Part shown: in pieces, positions 44,594-55,392 of the stretch
Position numbering within the stretch: the first letter of the stretch is position 1
Layout: every line of letters begins with the position of its first letter
Source of the DNA: Kappaphycus alvarezii
Taxonomy: Eukaryota; Rhodophyta; Florideophyceae; Gigartinales; Solieriaceae
Length of the DNA: 64,000 nt
Direction: 5' to 3'
Assembly: GCA_002205965.3 (NCBI GenBank)
Contig: NADL03000011.1
Location: forward strand, 744,001 to 808,000
Made by a program: the position numbers and the translations under genes
The notes under the pieces: generated by a model
The model's database searches: none
What the model was told of the DNA's origin: nothing
Seen by the model: the letters and a program-made list of their open reading frames with translations, nothing else

Positions 44594-46235
44594 ATGGGTT
44601 CTCGTCAGCAACCACCCTCGAAAAAGGCGAAGTTGAATTTGCGACCATCGTCATCATCTCATCCCGATCCAAGCAACGATATCTCTCTCAATTCGCCCAA
44701 CATACAGCAATTGCGGTAGCGCTTGCCCCCTTCGCAAGCGTCAAGAAGAAATTATTGTTCGCAATCTCTCCGAAGCTGGTGCATATCTCATTTCAAATGA
44801 TCAAACCGACAATGTTCGCAGCGATTTGCATTCACCTCGTCGACAACTTATTGTCATTACAGACAATGCAGTCAAAGCTCGAAACCACATATCCGGCATC
44901 GCTGGCGAGTTCAAAATTATCCACTATGTTTCTACAAAATGGTCGTCCAAAGTTCTTCTCTCTCAAACTCCCATTCCTATAGACCCTTACATTCTATCCC
45001 CCACCCAACTCCTTGACACGCCCTCTCAGTCCGTCTCAAAACCAAAGCCCACCCTGCCGTCAAATTTCCTTCCCGTCTGGTGCACCCGTCATCGGAACTT
45101 CAACAATCCCCAACTCCTCTCCCGGCTCCCCTCTTATCTTTGCCAACGTCCTACCATCACTCAAACTATCTACCCTTCCCCAAACAACCAACTTTCTCAA
45201 ATCCTTCAAACCCTGGCACAAAAACGCATCCTCGAGCAAGCTGGTGGCAATCCCACCTCCGCAGATATCCGCGCTCGTGCATACACCCTCGCCGCTGCCG
45301 CTCTCAATTGCGTCCCTTTCCCCCTTACCTCCCCTCACCACGCCTCCGCCCTTCATAGCTTTGGCCCGCGCATTGTTGCTATCGTTACTGAATATCTCAC
45401 AACACGTCAGGTTACCGAAGCCCTCCAGGTGCAGTCAGATCCTCGTCTATCTGCTCTCGCCAAGTTCACGCAGCTCTACGGTGTTGGTCCACAAACTGCT
45501 CGCCACTTTTACGACACTCTCAACATCACCTCCATTCCTCAACTACGTGCGCAGCTTATTGCTCATCCTCACCAGTTTCCACAAAAACTTGCTCAATACC
45601 TGCCACATTATGACGTCCTTACTAGAATCGATCTCACCACCGCTACAGCTTTTGCGCAAAAGTTCTTACACTGGCTAACGCCCCACCAAGCTTGCACCTT
45701 CGCCTTGTACTCTGCGGCGGGTTCAGACGGGGAGAGTTCTCTGGCCATGATGTCGATCTTCTTTACTGCCGCAAGTCACCTCACCTTTCCGATACAACGT
45801 CAATCATGTCATCTCTCATATCCAGACTACAATCTGCAGGCCTTATCCTCTCCGTCCTTTCCCTTTTCACGAACACGAGCGGCCATCAAGAAAAAACGGT
45901 ATAACAAAGAATCTGTCCACACCTGCTATCCGTTTGCCCACGATATCCTTCACGGACTTGCCACATTCAATGAACGAACGTTTCGTTTGGACATCGTGGG
46001 CGTGCGTCTGGCTTCCGGAGTTTCCATTCGCCACGCTGGCATGGTCCGGTTCAACTCCTTTTCAACGTGATCTACGCCAATGGTGTGAGAAACGCGGATG
46101 GATCTTTAATCAACACGGTCTGTTTGACCGCATTACAGGCCATCCAATTAATCTGTCCCGACTCCACATTCCGAGCATGACATATTTGCGGCTCTTGATC
46201 TCATCTACCGCCCCCCCTTTGAACGTAGTTGCTAA
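44594..46235 (+). pseudogene. Family X DNA polymerase (lambda/beta-like), multi-frame
   Basis: PolX enzymes fill short gaps in base-excision and end-joining repair in the nucleus. The gene starts MGSRQQPPSKKAK (ATG 44594, basic, nuclear-signal-like). A possible BRCT part follows (IIVRNLSEAGAYLISND, about 44.75 kb). The lyase domain is at 45.18-45.35 kb, then hairpin motifs LHSFGPRIVAIV and FTQLYGVGPQTARHFYD. Palm: GGFRRGEFSGHDVDLL with catalytic Asp codons at 45749 and 45755, and FRLDIV with the third at 45990. The thumb has FQRDLRQWCEKRGW. The end, HDIFAALDLIYRPPFER, gives stop TAA 46233-46235. Coding switches frame near 44.70, 45.69, 45.89, 46.00 and 46.15 kb. Every key residue is kept, so sequence indels are as likely as pseudogenisation. 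Confidence 0.85.
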
Positions 46236-46914
46236 AAAGGACGTTGTCATGCCTGTCATCCATGTGCACCCTCCTTCCATTCTTCCAGCGTCTCCTCATC
46301 CTACCCGCGTCTCTGCGATGTGACAGTACCAAAAGTTCCGTTCCACCAGAGGCAACCGCCTTGACAGCTTCTCTATCTTGGACACCACGGTCTATATCCA
46401 TCATGTAATACAGACGCAGCCCGGAGCCCTCTTGAGCAAAAGTCCAGTATCTCTCACCTTCCTTACTAACACCACCAATGATTTCTCGAGCCGGTATAAA
46501 ATGCTGCCTCCCTACTCCAACAAAGCTATGCGTACGCAGCACTATACCCGGCCCACTGTGAGTATCAACTAGACAAATATCTGCGACATTACGGCGGAGA
46601 TAAGTTGAAATCAAGCCCGCAAAAGCTGCTGATAAACCAAAACCACCAAATGTCCATGCACTAGATATCAAGGGCTCTGGCACCGAGTGCGAGAGGTAGG
46701 CAGTGTACCCCCAGAAGCTAGCTTGCGAGGTTGCAAGTACCGCAAGTCCAAACGAACGAAGACGTCGCGGGTTTGAGTAGATGATGTGAGGCGGCGAGTG
46801 AGTCTGGTACGAGAGCTGGCTTACTCGACGAAAGGATTGGGGGGCCGGGCGAAGGTGTCGAGTTTGATGAAGCGTGTTGCGTAGAGATCGGGCAATAATC
46901 GGCGATGGATGCAT
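46201..46914 (-). CDS. TMEM223-like mitochondrial membrane protein
   Basis: An intact frame of 237 codons from ATG 46914 to TGA 46201-46203 (an in-frame TTG lies upstream). The N-terminus is rich in Arg, Ser and His with no acidic residues for about 50 positions, as in a mitochondrial presequence. Two hydrophobic segments follow at about 55-74 (FGLAVLATSQASFWGYTAYL) and 86-106 (WTFGGFGLSAAFAGLISTYL). A C-terminal beta-rich domain reads VGVGRQHFIPAREIIGG and RLYYMMDIDRGVQDR. Two membrane spans followed by a PH-like domain is the layout of TMEM223/TMEM70-type proteins, which help assemble respiratory complexes. The exact family is an inference. Its 3' end overlaps that of the polymerase gene by about 35 bases. 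Confidence 0.6.
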   Translation of the reverse strand: MHPSPIIARSLRNTLHQTRHLRPAPQSFRRVSQLSYQTHSPPHIIYSNPRRLRSFGLAVLATSQASFWGYTAYLSHSVPEPLISSAWTFGGFGLSAAFAGLISTYLRRNVADICLVDTHSGPGIVLRTHSFVGVGRQHFIPAREIIGGVSKEGERYWTFAQEGSGLRLYYMMDIDRGVQDREAVKAVASGGTELLVLSHRRDAGRMRRRWKNGRRVHMDDRHDNVLFSNYVQRGGGR

Positions 46915-47272
46915 CGCAAGGAATTCAAGGAATTCTGAATACAAGGCTGGTTAGGTCTGCAGGGATGTGGATGTGGAAAGCAGATCCTCGGCCACTGCAA
47001 AAGATTGACCTTTGAAGCGTTCGAGGGTTCAAATGACAAGTGCGGTATGTCTTTTCTTGTGCCTGAGATGGACATCCGAAGGGTAGCAGGACTTCAATTT
47101 CGTCAGTGATCCTGCATTCTTGGACTGCTGCATACACTGTAGACTTTAGCAGGTGATACTGTACGGAATGTGTACTATACGGAATGTGTACTGTACGTAC
47201 TGTTACTTGTACAGTACAGTATACAGTTAGTCACGATATAGTGCCTCTTTAAATAGTGCTACATTCCCATTA
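46915..47272. other. Spacer with ACTGT motifs
   Basis: Upstream region of the TMEM223-like gene. Between 47150 and 47230 are two copies of TACGGAATGTGTACT and several ACTGTAC/GTACAGT motifs. Confidence 0.5.
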
Positions 47273-47760
47273 GTGCATGTAGCAACGCCATGTACCACAT
47301 TCCGAGCAAACTACGGACCTCTGAACGCGTTTCTTCACGACTTCCGGGCTTCGGCTTCTCGTACCGGGCTCACGGCGGACGAAAGGATGAGGATGCCTTT
47401 GACGTCGTTGATGTTCACGAACTACCAATCAGCGTCTCAAGTTTACGCGATTTTTCTAGGAGGTCCTTTACTTTAACATTTGCATGTTGTTGGGCGCGAC
47501 ATATTACAGACGCGGCACACGTGGACCAAATCGCATAACTAAGTTGCTGATAAAGCCGAGTCTTCACTACCCCCGTTGAGCATCCGCTGCGGGTTGCTAC
47601 AGCGGCCGCGTATTATCAACCGCTTCAGAATCTTGCGTACGACTGCAATGTTCTAGAGGCAGGTGCCGGCCTTCGTCGCGCACTGAACGGCTTCCTTAGC
47701 GCCACTCAACAAGCCAACACGAAGAAAACGCGTGAAGTTCTGATTCCTGAGATGCTCTAG
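47273..47760 (+). pseudogene. Unrecognised coding-like remnant
   Basis: Two frames read like protein. From about 47.30 kb, NYGPLNAFLHDFRASASRTGL runs on to FTNYQSASQVYAIF. From about 47.58 kb, RVATAAAYYQPLQNLAYDCN and LRRALNGFLSATQQANTKKTREVLIPEML end at TAG (47758-47760). Both have codon and residue patterns unlike the AT-rich spacer. They may be the ends of one broken gene or two exons. I do not recognise a family. Confidence 0.3.
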
Positions 47761-47819
47761 ATAGCTTTACCGAATAGTGCCGATTCCTATCAGTGCCTGT
47801 AAAAGCCCTATGTACGGGG

Positions 47820-48030
47820 GTAGCACTATATTGTAGGGGTTACTGTATTGTATATTGTACATACTGTACATACGTACTGTATCAGGCGCTCGGACGCGCC
47901 TGACCGTTCTCCGTTGAGAACCCAGGCGGCGTTGTCGTTACTTACAGTCCGTCTGTAATTTTGTTAGCATAAATATTACAGTAAATATAACAGTAACTTA
48001 CTGTAAAATATCCTAACTGTACAGTAGTAT
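47820..48030. repeat. ACTGT/ACAGT-rich spacer
   Basis: Two clusters (47838-47882 and 47980-48030) of TACTGTA, GTACAGTA and CTGTAC motifs around CGGACGCGCC. They are similar in kind to the microsatellites at 9.9 kb and to LTR sequence of Copia-B. Confidence 0.6.
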
Positions 48031-48035
48031 GCGCT

Positions 48036-48236
48036 GTGTCAGCGAGGGAGCGAGGAAGGCACAGTGAACGGGTACAAAAGCCCCCGGGATGCCGTTGCAG
48101 TCCAGTATTTGGTGTGTTTAATTAGGCCGATTGGCGTAGATAGTTGACACAAAGGTAGGTAGGTAGTCCGATTGACCGCTTGTACCTATCCTATGTTGTC
48201 CCTCCTCTCGCCCCGATCGGGCGGAGAGCTCTGCCC
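48036..48236 (-). repeat. LTR fragment related to the Copia-D 5' LTR
   Basis: About 200 bases match 60203-60410 in the same plus-strand orientation (CCGATTGACCGCTT, CGCCCCGATCGGGCGGA). At 60 kb the matching piece lies between the TATA box and the primer-binding site of the minus-strand Copia-D, so this copy is an R-U5 fragment on the minus strand. It adjoins Copia-C but points the other way and is probably a separate insertion or a solo LTR remnant. Confidence 0.6.
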
Positions 48237-48254
48237 AAGTTCGTAACTGAAGGC

Positions 48255-49349
48255 ATGGACTCTACCAAGGCATTGGGTAAGGTATATAAGACCAGCACAA
48301 GACTTTCTCGTCAGGCACCGAACTCACACCGAGGTGATGCCCATAAGGTCGACTCCCTTTCTTCGGCCGTCGCCGGAAACGAATGGGCTCTTGAGCCACT
48401 CTGTCGTGTCGCGACCTATGAATTCAACTTTCAACAGTTGTACGGTGAGCTTGAAGCTTCTTTGCAACTCAGCAAGGATGCTGAAGTCGCCCACATGAAA
48501 GATGAAATATTCTCTCGAGTCAAGAGCAAGGCTCTTGTGTACAATGATCGTGACAATGGAATAATGTTCGCATGTCAAGGTCGTTACGGTCTTCCTTCCT
48601 CTTCTTTCAAGACCAAAGGCTTTTCTAACCGCCATGTTGGTTCCAATGTGACGGAAAAGAGGGCTTCTTTTTATCCGCTCTATGTAGTTGGTTTTTTCAA
48701 CTGCGTTAAGCGTGATAATATGATCAAAGACTGCCAAGAACGGCTTAACGTTGATAGTGCTGCCGCAAACAAGCTGGAGTACCACGCAAAGCGCAATGAT
48801 TCACCTTTATATGGTATGCACATGGTCCTCGCAGATCCTTGCAGCCGGCTGGATTCTGGTCATGGTGAACAGGATCAACAAGAGGAAGATCGTGAAGAAT
48901 CCTCGAATAAACAGATTTTCGAGAACCTTCTGGCAAACACCCAAGAAACAAGAGTCCACTTACTTCAAGGAGACTCTAGTTCGTCTACAGAATCTCCCGT
49001 TGCTCCTTCTACTAGTCCTCTTGGTCCATCTAGCTTCAGTGAAGGAGAGGATGTGTCAACACTCCGTGAAGATGCTGGATGTCTCAGCACTGTTTTTGAT
49101 CGGGATGAAGACATGTACATGCTCCAATGTAACATCACTGATGGTGGAGAGCCTTTACCGTTCCATGGTGCATGTGTTGATACAGGTGCGCAACTTTCCG
49201 TCGTAGGAATGCCTCAAGCACTCGCCTACTGCCGCTTCGCTGAACAGACTATGGGACCAGTTGATGTTAGTCGTACCTACAAGTTCGGGAGCCAACGTTA
49301 CCCGTGCACTAGTGTCGTCAAGGTCCGGATTCACTTAACCAACACGTAA
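48255..49349 (+). pseudogene. Copia-C gag and protease start
   Basis: A continuous frame of about 365 codons from MDSTKALGKVYKT (ATG 48255). The nucleocapsid knuckle reads FFNCVKRDNMIKDC, where the expected first Cys and the His have been replaced, so zinc binding is probably lost. A Ser/Glu-rich linker follows. The protease active site GACVDTGAQLSVVG is intact (about 49.17 kb). The frame ends at a stop before the protease is complete, and the rest (VPLLLSLELLGHFRANVDV) is in the next frame. Confidence 0.75.
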
Positions 49350-49352
49350 TTC

Positions 49353-50674
49353 ATGGAGTTCGACGTTGCTGTTGTTGACGTTGATGTCCCTCTTCTCCTT
49401 AGCTTGGAACTTCTGGGTCACTTTCGTGCAAATGTCGATGTCGGCAAGAAGCTCTTACGTGCTAGAAGCGGGAAGTGGCATGTTCCCGTGGTCAAAAAGA
49501 TGGGCAATCTGTACATTGAGTGGCCAGAGACAGAAATGCTGTACACGATGGATGAGCTTCGCAAAGTCCATAAGCACTTCCATTATCCGAGTCACAGCGC
49601 CTCTACTCCGTTTTCCGACGTGGTGGTACCGTTGACTGCGATCCGGACACTCTCAAGAAGCTGGAAAAAATTGAAGCGTCCTGTGATCTCTGCCAACGCC
49701 TCAGTGCAGCTCCAGGTCGTTTCAGGGCAAGCATGCCGGACGAGGACATTGTCTTCAACCGAGTTCCATGCTGTGATCTCATGACTATCGAAGGTAACAA
49801 CTTGCTACACTGCGTTAACAAGGACACCAAGTTTAACGTCGCTGCCTTCTTGCCTGGTCAAAGTGCGGAAGATCTCTGGGAATGTTATCGAAGAATATGT
49901 GCCTTGCGGTATGTTGGACACCGTACTGAGCTCCAAGGAGATGCTGGCCCCCAGTTTACCCCAAGGCTGTCCAACACTCATTGCAAGTTGGATTCGATCA
50001 AGCTGACTCTGTCCGGAGTTGAAGTTCACAACACTATAGGTGTGGGCGAGAGATACCACAAGTACATGCGGAAGATCTATCTCGAGGTCAAGGCTGAAGT
50101 ACCCCGTCTAAGCAAGGCAGAAACGTTGTAGATCGCGGTTAAGGTGCTGAATGATACCGCAGGTCCGCATGGTCTCCCCCCAACACTACTTGTCTTTGGA
50201 GTGATGCCTCGCATACCCGTGACTTCGGTCAACCATCCGGATCAAGTAAAGCGTACGGAAGCGATGGAAAGGGCAAGACGTGAACTCGCTAAGCTGATTG
50301 CCGGGCAACGCATATCACGTGCACCTCGCAATAACGTCCCCTCTGCAGCGTCGAAGGACACTAAACTTGGTATGGATGTTCTGTTTTATCGAAAAGATCC
50401 GAAGATATGGGAAGGTCCGTTCTCGGTGCTGGATGTGTCTGGCAAGGTTGTGCAAGTCAACATAAATGGGAAGAGCGTTCAGTTCTCGACTCAAAAGGTG
50501 AATGAGTACCACGGAAGTCAAGCCAATTCAAGTGGCCAAGAACAAGAAGATGTCGGCGATGGTCAATTAGAACATGGTCCACGGATGGAAATCACGGATG
50601 AGATTGAGAAGCTAATGACTGATATGGACTTTCGACTGATGGAAGGCATACCTGGCCAAAGCAAACTCTTGTAA
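49353..50674 (+). pseudogene. Copia-C integrase
   Basis: Zinc finger: HKHFH near 49.57 kb and CDLCQR near 49.69 kb in a shifted frame. Core: CCDLMTIEG with the first Asp, LQGDAGPQFTP with the second and GVGERYHKYMRKIY with the Glu (49733-50131, one frame). A stop at 50129-50131 and a frame switch precede the C-terminal part (50144-50674, VLDVSGKVVQVNINGKSVQFS). The DDE triad is complete. A piece between the first two Asp looks shortened. Confidence 0.75.
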
Positions 50675-52190
50675 ATTCTAACCTTTGTCACCAAGGTTAT
50701 CCAACGAGACAACCCTCTCTATACGTCTCAGAGGTTTGATGACGCAAGGGGAAAGGAAGTCCGAGGTCTCATGTCTCGTGGTTTATTTCAAGTTATCGAT
50801 CGTGACCATGTAACTGACGGTGCCAACGTTGTCAGTGGCAGGTTCGAGCTTACGCTTAAGCACGTTGGCACCGAGAACGAGAAGGCTAAGGCAAGATATG
50901 TTTCTCAATGGCACAAGGACATCGACAAGGGTCCTTCGTTCATTATGCGCCGAGTCTAAATCATCGTTCAGTTAGAGAGCTCGCCTTCTTTGCAGCAATC
51001 ATGGTCTATCGTCAGTTCAGCTACCATTTAAGCCAGGCCTACCTGCAGAGTGACAGCGATATGAACCGTGACATATACTTGGATCCCAGAAAGTCAGACC
51101 ACAAGTACTTTCAGATGTCTAAGGAACAAATTTTCAAGCTTCGAAGGCCTCTCTACGGTTTATGCGATTCAGGTGACGACTGGCTCGAAATCATGCAGCG
51201 TCATTTCAAGGAGGACTTGCAGATGATGCGGATGAGCGGAGACCATTCCTTGTTTACAAGCAAGGCTGCTAACGCTGATAAAGTTCAAGGTTTACTTGGC
51301 CTCTATGTGGATGATTGTAAGGTGAAGGCAACACCGCCTTCCAAAACTCTGATTGACACCCTCCCTGATCGCTTCGATTTTAAGCAGAAGGAATGGGATA
51401 GTAACGAGTTCTTTGGAATCAGCCTCAGTCGCACTGCTGAAGGCCTTATCACCCTATATCAGAAGATCTTTATCAACAGGCATCCCTTAGTGCTAATGAT
51501 GCTTCGTTCCAAGTCCTCCGCAGTGTTTGTGCTTCCATTTCCTGGGTGGCTTACACTCGTCCGGATATCATCTGTGCTGTGAACAAGGCTTCGCAACTCA
51601 CCGAGTCTTCGTTCTGCTCCGAAGATATTGCCAACATGAACCGTTCTATTCGCCGCCTCAAGTCTAAAGATTTCGTCCTCAAGTATGCTCGCTTGGACGA
51701 GAAGGACCTTCATCTGCGCGTCTACTTGGACGCATCCTTCGGTACGAACACCGACCTGTCCTCTCAAATTGGCTTTATCGTTCTTCTATGTGACAATTCT
51801 GGCAACTGTCACGTTCTGGACTACGCGAGTCGTAAGGCGAAACGGGTTGTCCGATCTATCACTGTAGGAGAAGTCTACGCAATTTCCGAAGCGTTTGACG
51901 CCGCTTTCATGCCCCGTGACGACCTCGAGGACATCTATGGTTCCACCGTTCCGCTGCATATGTTCACAGATTCCCGTCAGTTGTTCGATGTCGTCACCAA
52001 TGATTCATTTACATCCGAGAGCCGCTTGATGATTGATGTGGCCGCTCTTCGTGAGTCCTACGTTCGATTCGACATTGACCAGCTCGGATTCGTTCGCGTA
52101 AAATTAACATCGCCGATGCTTTGACAAAGTCAATTCCGAACCCTCGTCTAGACAAGCTGCTCTCTACGTTCATGATGAAACCTTGATCGA
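50675..52190 (+). pseudogene. Copia-C reverse transcriptase and RNase H
   Basis: RT: NVVSGRFELTLKHVG and AKARYVSQWH in one frame. Then from 50908 LSQAYLQSDSDMNRDIYLD, in which the position expected to hold the first catalytic Asp (normally D-x-xQAYLQ) reads HLSQ, so that Asp is lost. The palm keeps LRRPLYGLCDSGDDW and LYVDDCKVKA with YVDD. RNase H: FGTNTDLSSQIGFIVLL, GEVYAISEAFD and MFTDSRQLFDVVTND (51546-52124). The end of the domain (ADALTKS) is in another frame. Confidence 0.78.
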
Positions 52191-52322
52191 TCAATGGGTT
52201 GAACGCGAAACATTTAGCTACCATGCCGCGTGACGTAGCTCTCCATGTATTGAATGTAGAGTTTTGCACAGGTTTGCATAGTTTGGCCGGATAACTCCGC
52301 TATAGTTGAATAGTGGGTGGAG

Positions 52323-52751
52323 TGTTGGAATTGACTGGATTTTGCCACACTATACTGGTGCTGCGTGCTGTGATGTGTAGCGGTTACGCATCCGCGCTGG
52401 TGCTACCCAAAGGTTACAGATTTTCCAAATAGCAGTTTTTGACTTGGCGTACGCCCAATGGTGCACACCCGGTGATTAGACACCTCGGGCGGCTCGCGGT
52501 ATTACCCTGGAAGCTAAGTACTCGCCGGGTGGATGGGTATAAATACTCCGTGCCCCTCCCTGACTAGCGGGGGGGGGGGAAGATCAGTTTTAAGGGGGAG
52601 ACTAATTGTTAAGTTCTAGTTTACGGTGCAACGCGCTCGTACGTCGAGTAGCCGCACTCGGTAAAGGACCTTCCGGGCGTCGGTAGGCTGACACCTCCTC
52701 TTTGAAGTGCTCCTCCACAACGAGGAAATAAGGCACCTACAATTACAGCAC
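52323..52751 (+). repeat. Probable 3' LTR of Copia-C
   Basis: Starts TGTTGGAATTGACTGG after a purine-rich tract and carries a TATA box. The right end is placed at TTACAGCA (52751) only because it is the first good CA after the promoter region. With no second copy in the window, the LTR is not proven. It contains a G run of ten at 52568-52577. Confidence 0.5.
52538..52545 (+). promoter_or_regulatory. TATA box in the Copia-C LTR
   Basis: TATAAATA directly follows GGTGGATGGG. Upstream GGAAGCTAAG (52509-52518) and this GGATGGG resemble the A and C boxes of a 5S rRNA gene promoter, at shorter spacing. Confidence 0.5.
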
Positions 52752-53090
52752 TCAAGTTCAAAGGACAAGACACTAGATCTCAAAACAAATTAAAGGCAAA
52801 CTGAGCAGTGATGCAATTGTTTTTAATTAAATATAATCTAACCAAATAACACGAAATTGGACAAAAATCATACCTTGCTTCAAATGGCAGAATTTTCTCC
52901 AAAAAGAACCACTGAAGTCCAATAAAACAAAGGCACTAATTTTTCTGAAAAAAATGCAAACACAGTACAGCTACTCAAATGCCGGAAAAGCCACCGATCA
53001 AACACAAGATGGGGCACCAAAACACCCCACGAACCGCCGATACCGATACTGCCATGCCTCCCAACCCAGAGTCCCCCCTAATGGACTTGT
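52752..53090. other. AT-rich spacer
   Basis: No supported feature is seen. Confidence 0.4.
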
Positions 53091-53097
53091 TGGTCCC

Positions 53098-53900
53098 TGA
53101 AATGACAAATTAGGGTACCCCAATGGAATACCCGTGGCCTGATAACCTCCTTACTATAAATCCACACTCTCCTCGCCACAACCAACCCTGAGATCCTAAT
53201 CGTCACGGAGACCCATACCGATACAGCGCCACTATTGTGCCGAGTATGGCCTTAGGCAACTGTCTCACAGATCCCCCACGCCACCCCACCATAAACGCCC
53301 CCCCGCGGCGGCGTTGTAATCGCCGTAAGACCTGAGCTCCGTTCTATCACTCACCGTGTCTGCAACACCTACCATCTGCCTACCAATTCAATCCTACAAT
53401 TCCTCACACTCAGACTGAACCCATCCACCCATGTCTCTGGAGCCTACGTCAGCCCGAAATTCCCAACCCAATCGTTCGGGCCGTTACTCAACGACTTCCT
53501 CCGCCATTCCGCACTGCATTCAATGGTAGCAGGACATCTGAACGTGCGATCCCCCTCTGGGACACAATAGCCAATCCAAGGGGACGTTCGCTTGTGAAAG
53601 CAGTCCAGGACACACGATTTAAGATATTTGCGTCTACCCAACCCTCATTCCACCATGAGGGGCACTATGCTCAAGGAACCCAGATATCTTCATTTCCTTC
53701 GACCTCCTATACTGCGCAACCCGCAAAGACAGCTGGACCAGCTGCTCAGATCACCACCCGGTAATAGCGACGTCCACCCGCACCCTCCTGACCAACACTA
53801 AGACGACCCCCAGGAGGATAACGAAATCAATGCTCACCACCCCGACGAATCAGCAGGAAGCAGAGGAAACCTACAAACGAGCCCATAATTGTAATAAAGA
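53098..53900 (+). pseudogene. LINE endonuclease fragment
   Basis: A plus-strand copy of the LINE region at 42212-41500. Shared DNA includes ATCCTAATCGTCACGGAGACC and the GATCCCCCTCTGGGACACAATAGCC stretch. Translation in broken frames gives the IVTET motif and later a DH-containing end near 53.75 kb. It starts just upstream of the domain and stops before RT. Many stops. Confidence 0.75.
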
Positions 53901-55390
53901 AGGGAGGTGAAACCTAGGACTCCAAGGATTCCGGAAAGTACGAAATGTGGTAGTTTCGGTTTAAATGGCTGCTCGGCGGGCAGGCTCGCGGGAGTGGACA
54001 GCGAGGAGTGAGTTGACTGAAGTGCAGGACGGGGCTGGAGCGCAGGATAACGAGGGCAGAGAATTGTGACCAGAGATGGCTGTGTGCAGTGAAAATCCTT
54101 TTAATGGGGTATTATGTGATAGAGTTCAAAGCCATTTGAAGCTCATACTCAGCACTGTACTATACATTTGGAAATGGCGCGCTTATTTTTCAAATCTTAT
54201 GCGCTTTTGGAAATGGCGCTTTTTCATTTTCTGATTTTGTGTGTTTTTTCAATAGCACAGTTGTACAGTTGGCGTACCGAAAAAAAATAGAATGGAGTAT
54301 CATTTATGGAAATACTATACTTTTATTTAAAATTATTCATTTGGCAAAATGCTTGGTAATATGCAATTGCGCTGCAGTGATATTGTGATTTCGACATGAT
54401 TTGAGCATTTTTTTCAATTTATGATAGAGAGGACTACTGTTTCCTCGTGACACTTACACAGCCTTACCGGTACACAATTTTTGTATTTAAGTGTCCTATT
54501 TCAACCACGAGTTAGTAGACATGCCATCAGCTGAGAACACCCGTCCAAAAAAAACATCAGAAAATTTCAGCCAATCATAAGTTCCCATTCAACAGCCCAG
54601 ACATGCAAAGTTTGCGCGCTACGCCATGCCAAAACCACCTCTTGTGCCCCCTCTGAATGAAAACGGGTACTTTCTCTCCTGGTTAGAAAATGAAGATTCA
54701 AATGGCACACCGGGCGTGATTTTCGTTTGTGCCACGGGCCCGAAATTCGATGCGCCAGCACAATAGTACGACAGCCCATCTTCTTCTCCCTTTTTTTCCG
54801 CATCGGGCGCTCCGAGCAAGAGGTAGTCAACTGGAAATCCCGGAACGCAATTCCCGCTCGACCCACTGGTGATTGACGAGGCGGTGGAGGCAATGGCAGT
54901 GGGGATGAGTGGTCCCCGCGCCCAGGGGACACGTGTCCAACTTGTCGATCATGATGGAACAGGAGGGTGAGGAGGAGATCGGACTTCAATTGACCGACAA
55001 TTACAATAAAGGATAAACAATTGTTTGAAATCATATCAAGTAATTCGCCATCTTCGTTATCCGGTGCATCGAAAATGGCGCACCCTGGACCGGTACATAC
55101 CGAAACGACTACAGCGCATCAAGCACGAGGACGGCACCGGTACGGATTTGGACATGCACCGATTCTTCTGTAAACATGCTTACAGAAATGTAAACATGCC
55201 GAATTGGACCGTCAATTGAATAGGAACTTAACCAAAACAGGAGCTATTGCTGCAATCCGTGGGTATCAATGATGAGCCAGACAGCGGTTTAGCTAGAATC
55301 TTTTTCTTCTTCCGGCCTCAAGTTCTCGATCTGTCTTCACTCTCTCAGTATCATCAAATATCTCCGAGTCTATACATTCAAGTTCACAAG
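53901..55390. other. Mostly non-coding, one small coding-like piece
   Basis: AT-rich to 54.5 kb. A short frame from ATG 54628 (MPKPPLVPPLNENGYFLSWLEN, about 47 codons) reads like protein. A separate start MPSAENTRPKKTSENF lies at 54522. Neither is recognised. The right part should contain the 3' end of Copia-D, but I could not place its 3' LTR. Confidence 0.3.
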
Positions 55391-55392
55391 TC

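Larger units (their letters stand above)
48236..52751 (+). mobile_element. Copia-C, Ty1/copia LTR retrotransposon lacking its 5' LTR
   Basis: Gag, protease, integrase, RT and RNase H follow each other in copia order. A probable 3' LTR starts TGTTGGAATTG at 52323 after the purine-rich GTGGGTGGAG. No copy of it lies upstream, so the 5' end is lost or replaced by the LTR fragment at 48.04-48.24 kb. The integrase motif GVGERYHKYMR relates it to Copia-B. It is the least frame-broken copia element here (389-codon and 224-codon frames). The right boundary is approximate. Confidence 0.75.

Noticed and set aside
44826..46070. First impression of a MUS81-type nuclease
   Set aside because: The hairpin motif GVGPQTAR could suggest it, but the GGFRRG and GHDVDLL palm motifs and the C-terminal YRPPFER identify a family X DNA polymerase.
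48036..48236. 5' LTR of Copia-C
   Set aside because: The related segment at 60 kb belongs to a minus-strand element, so the orientation is opposite to Copia-C, and it does not match the probable 3' LTR at 52323.
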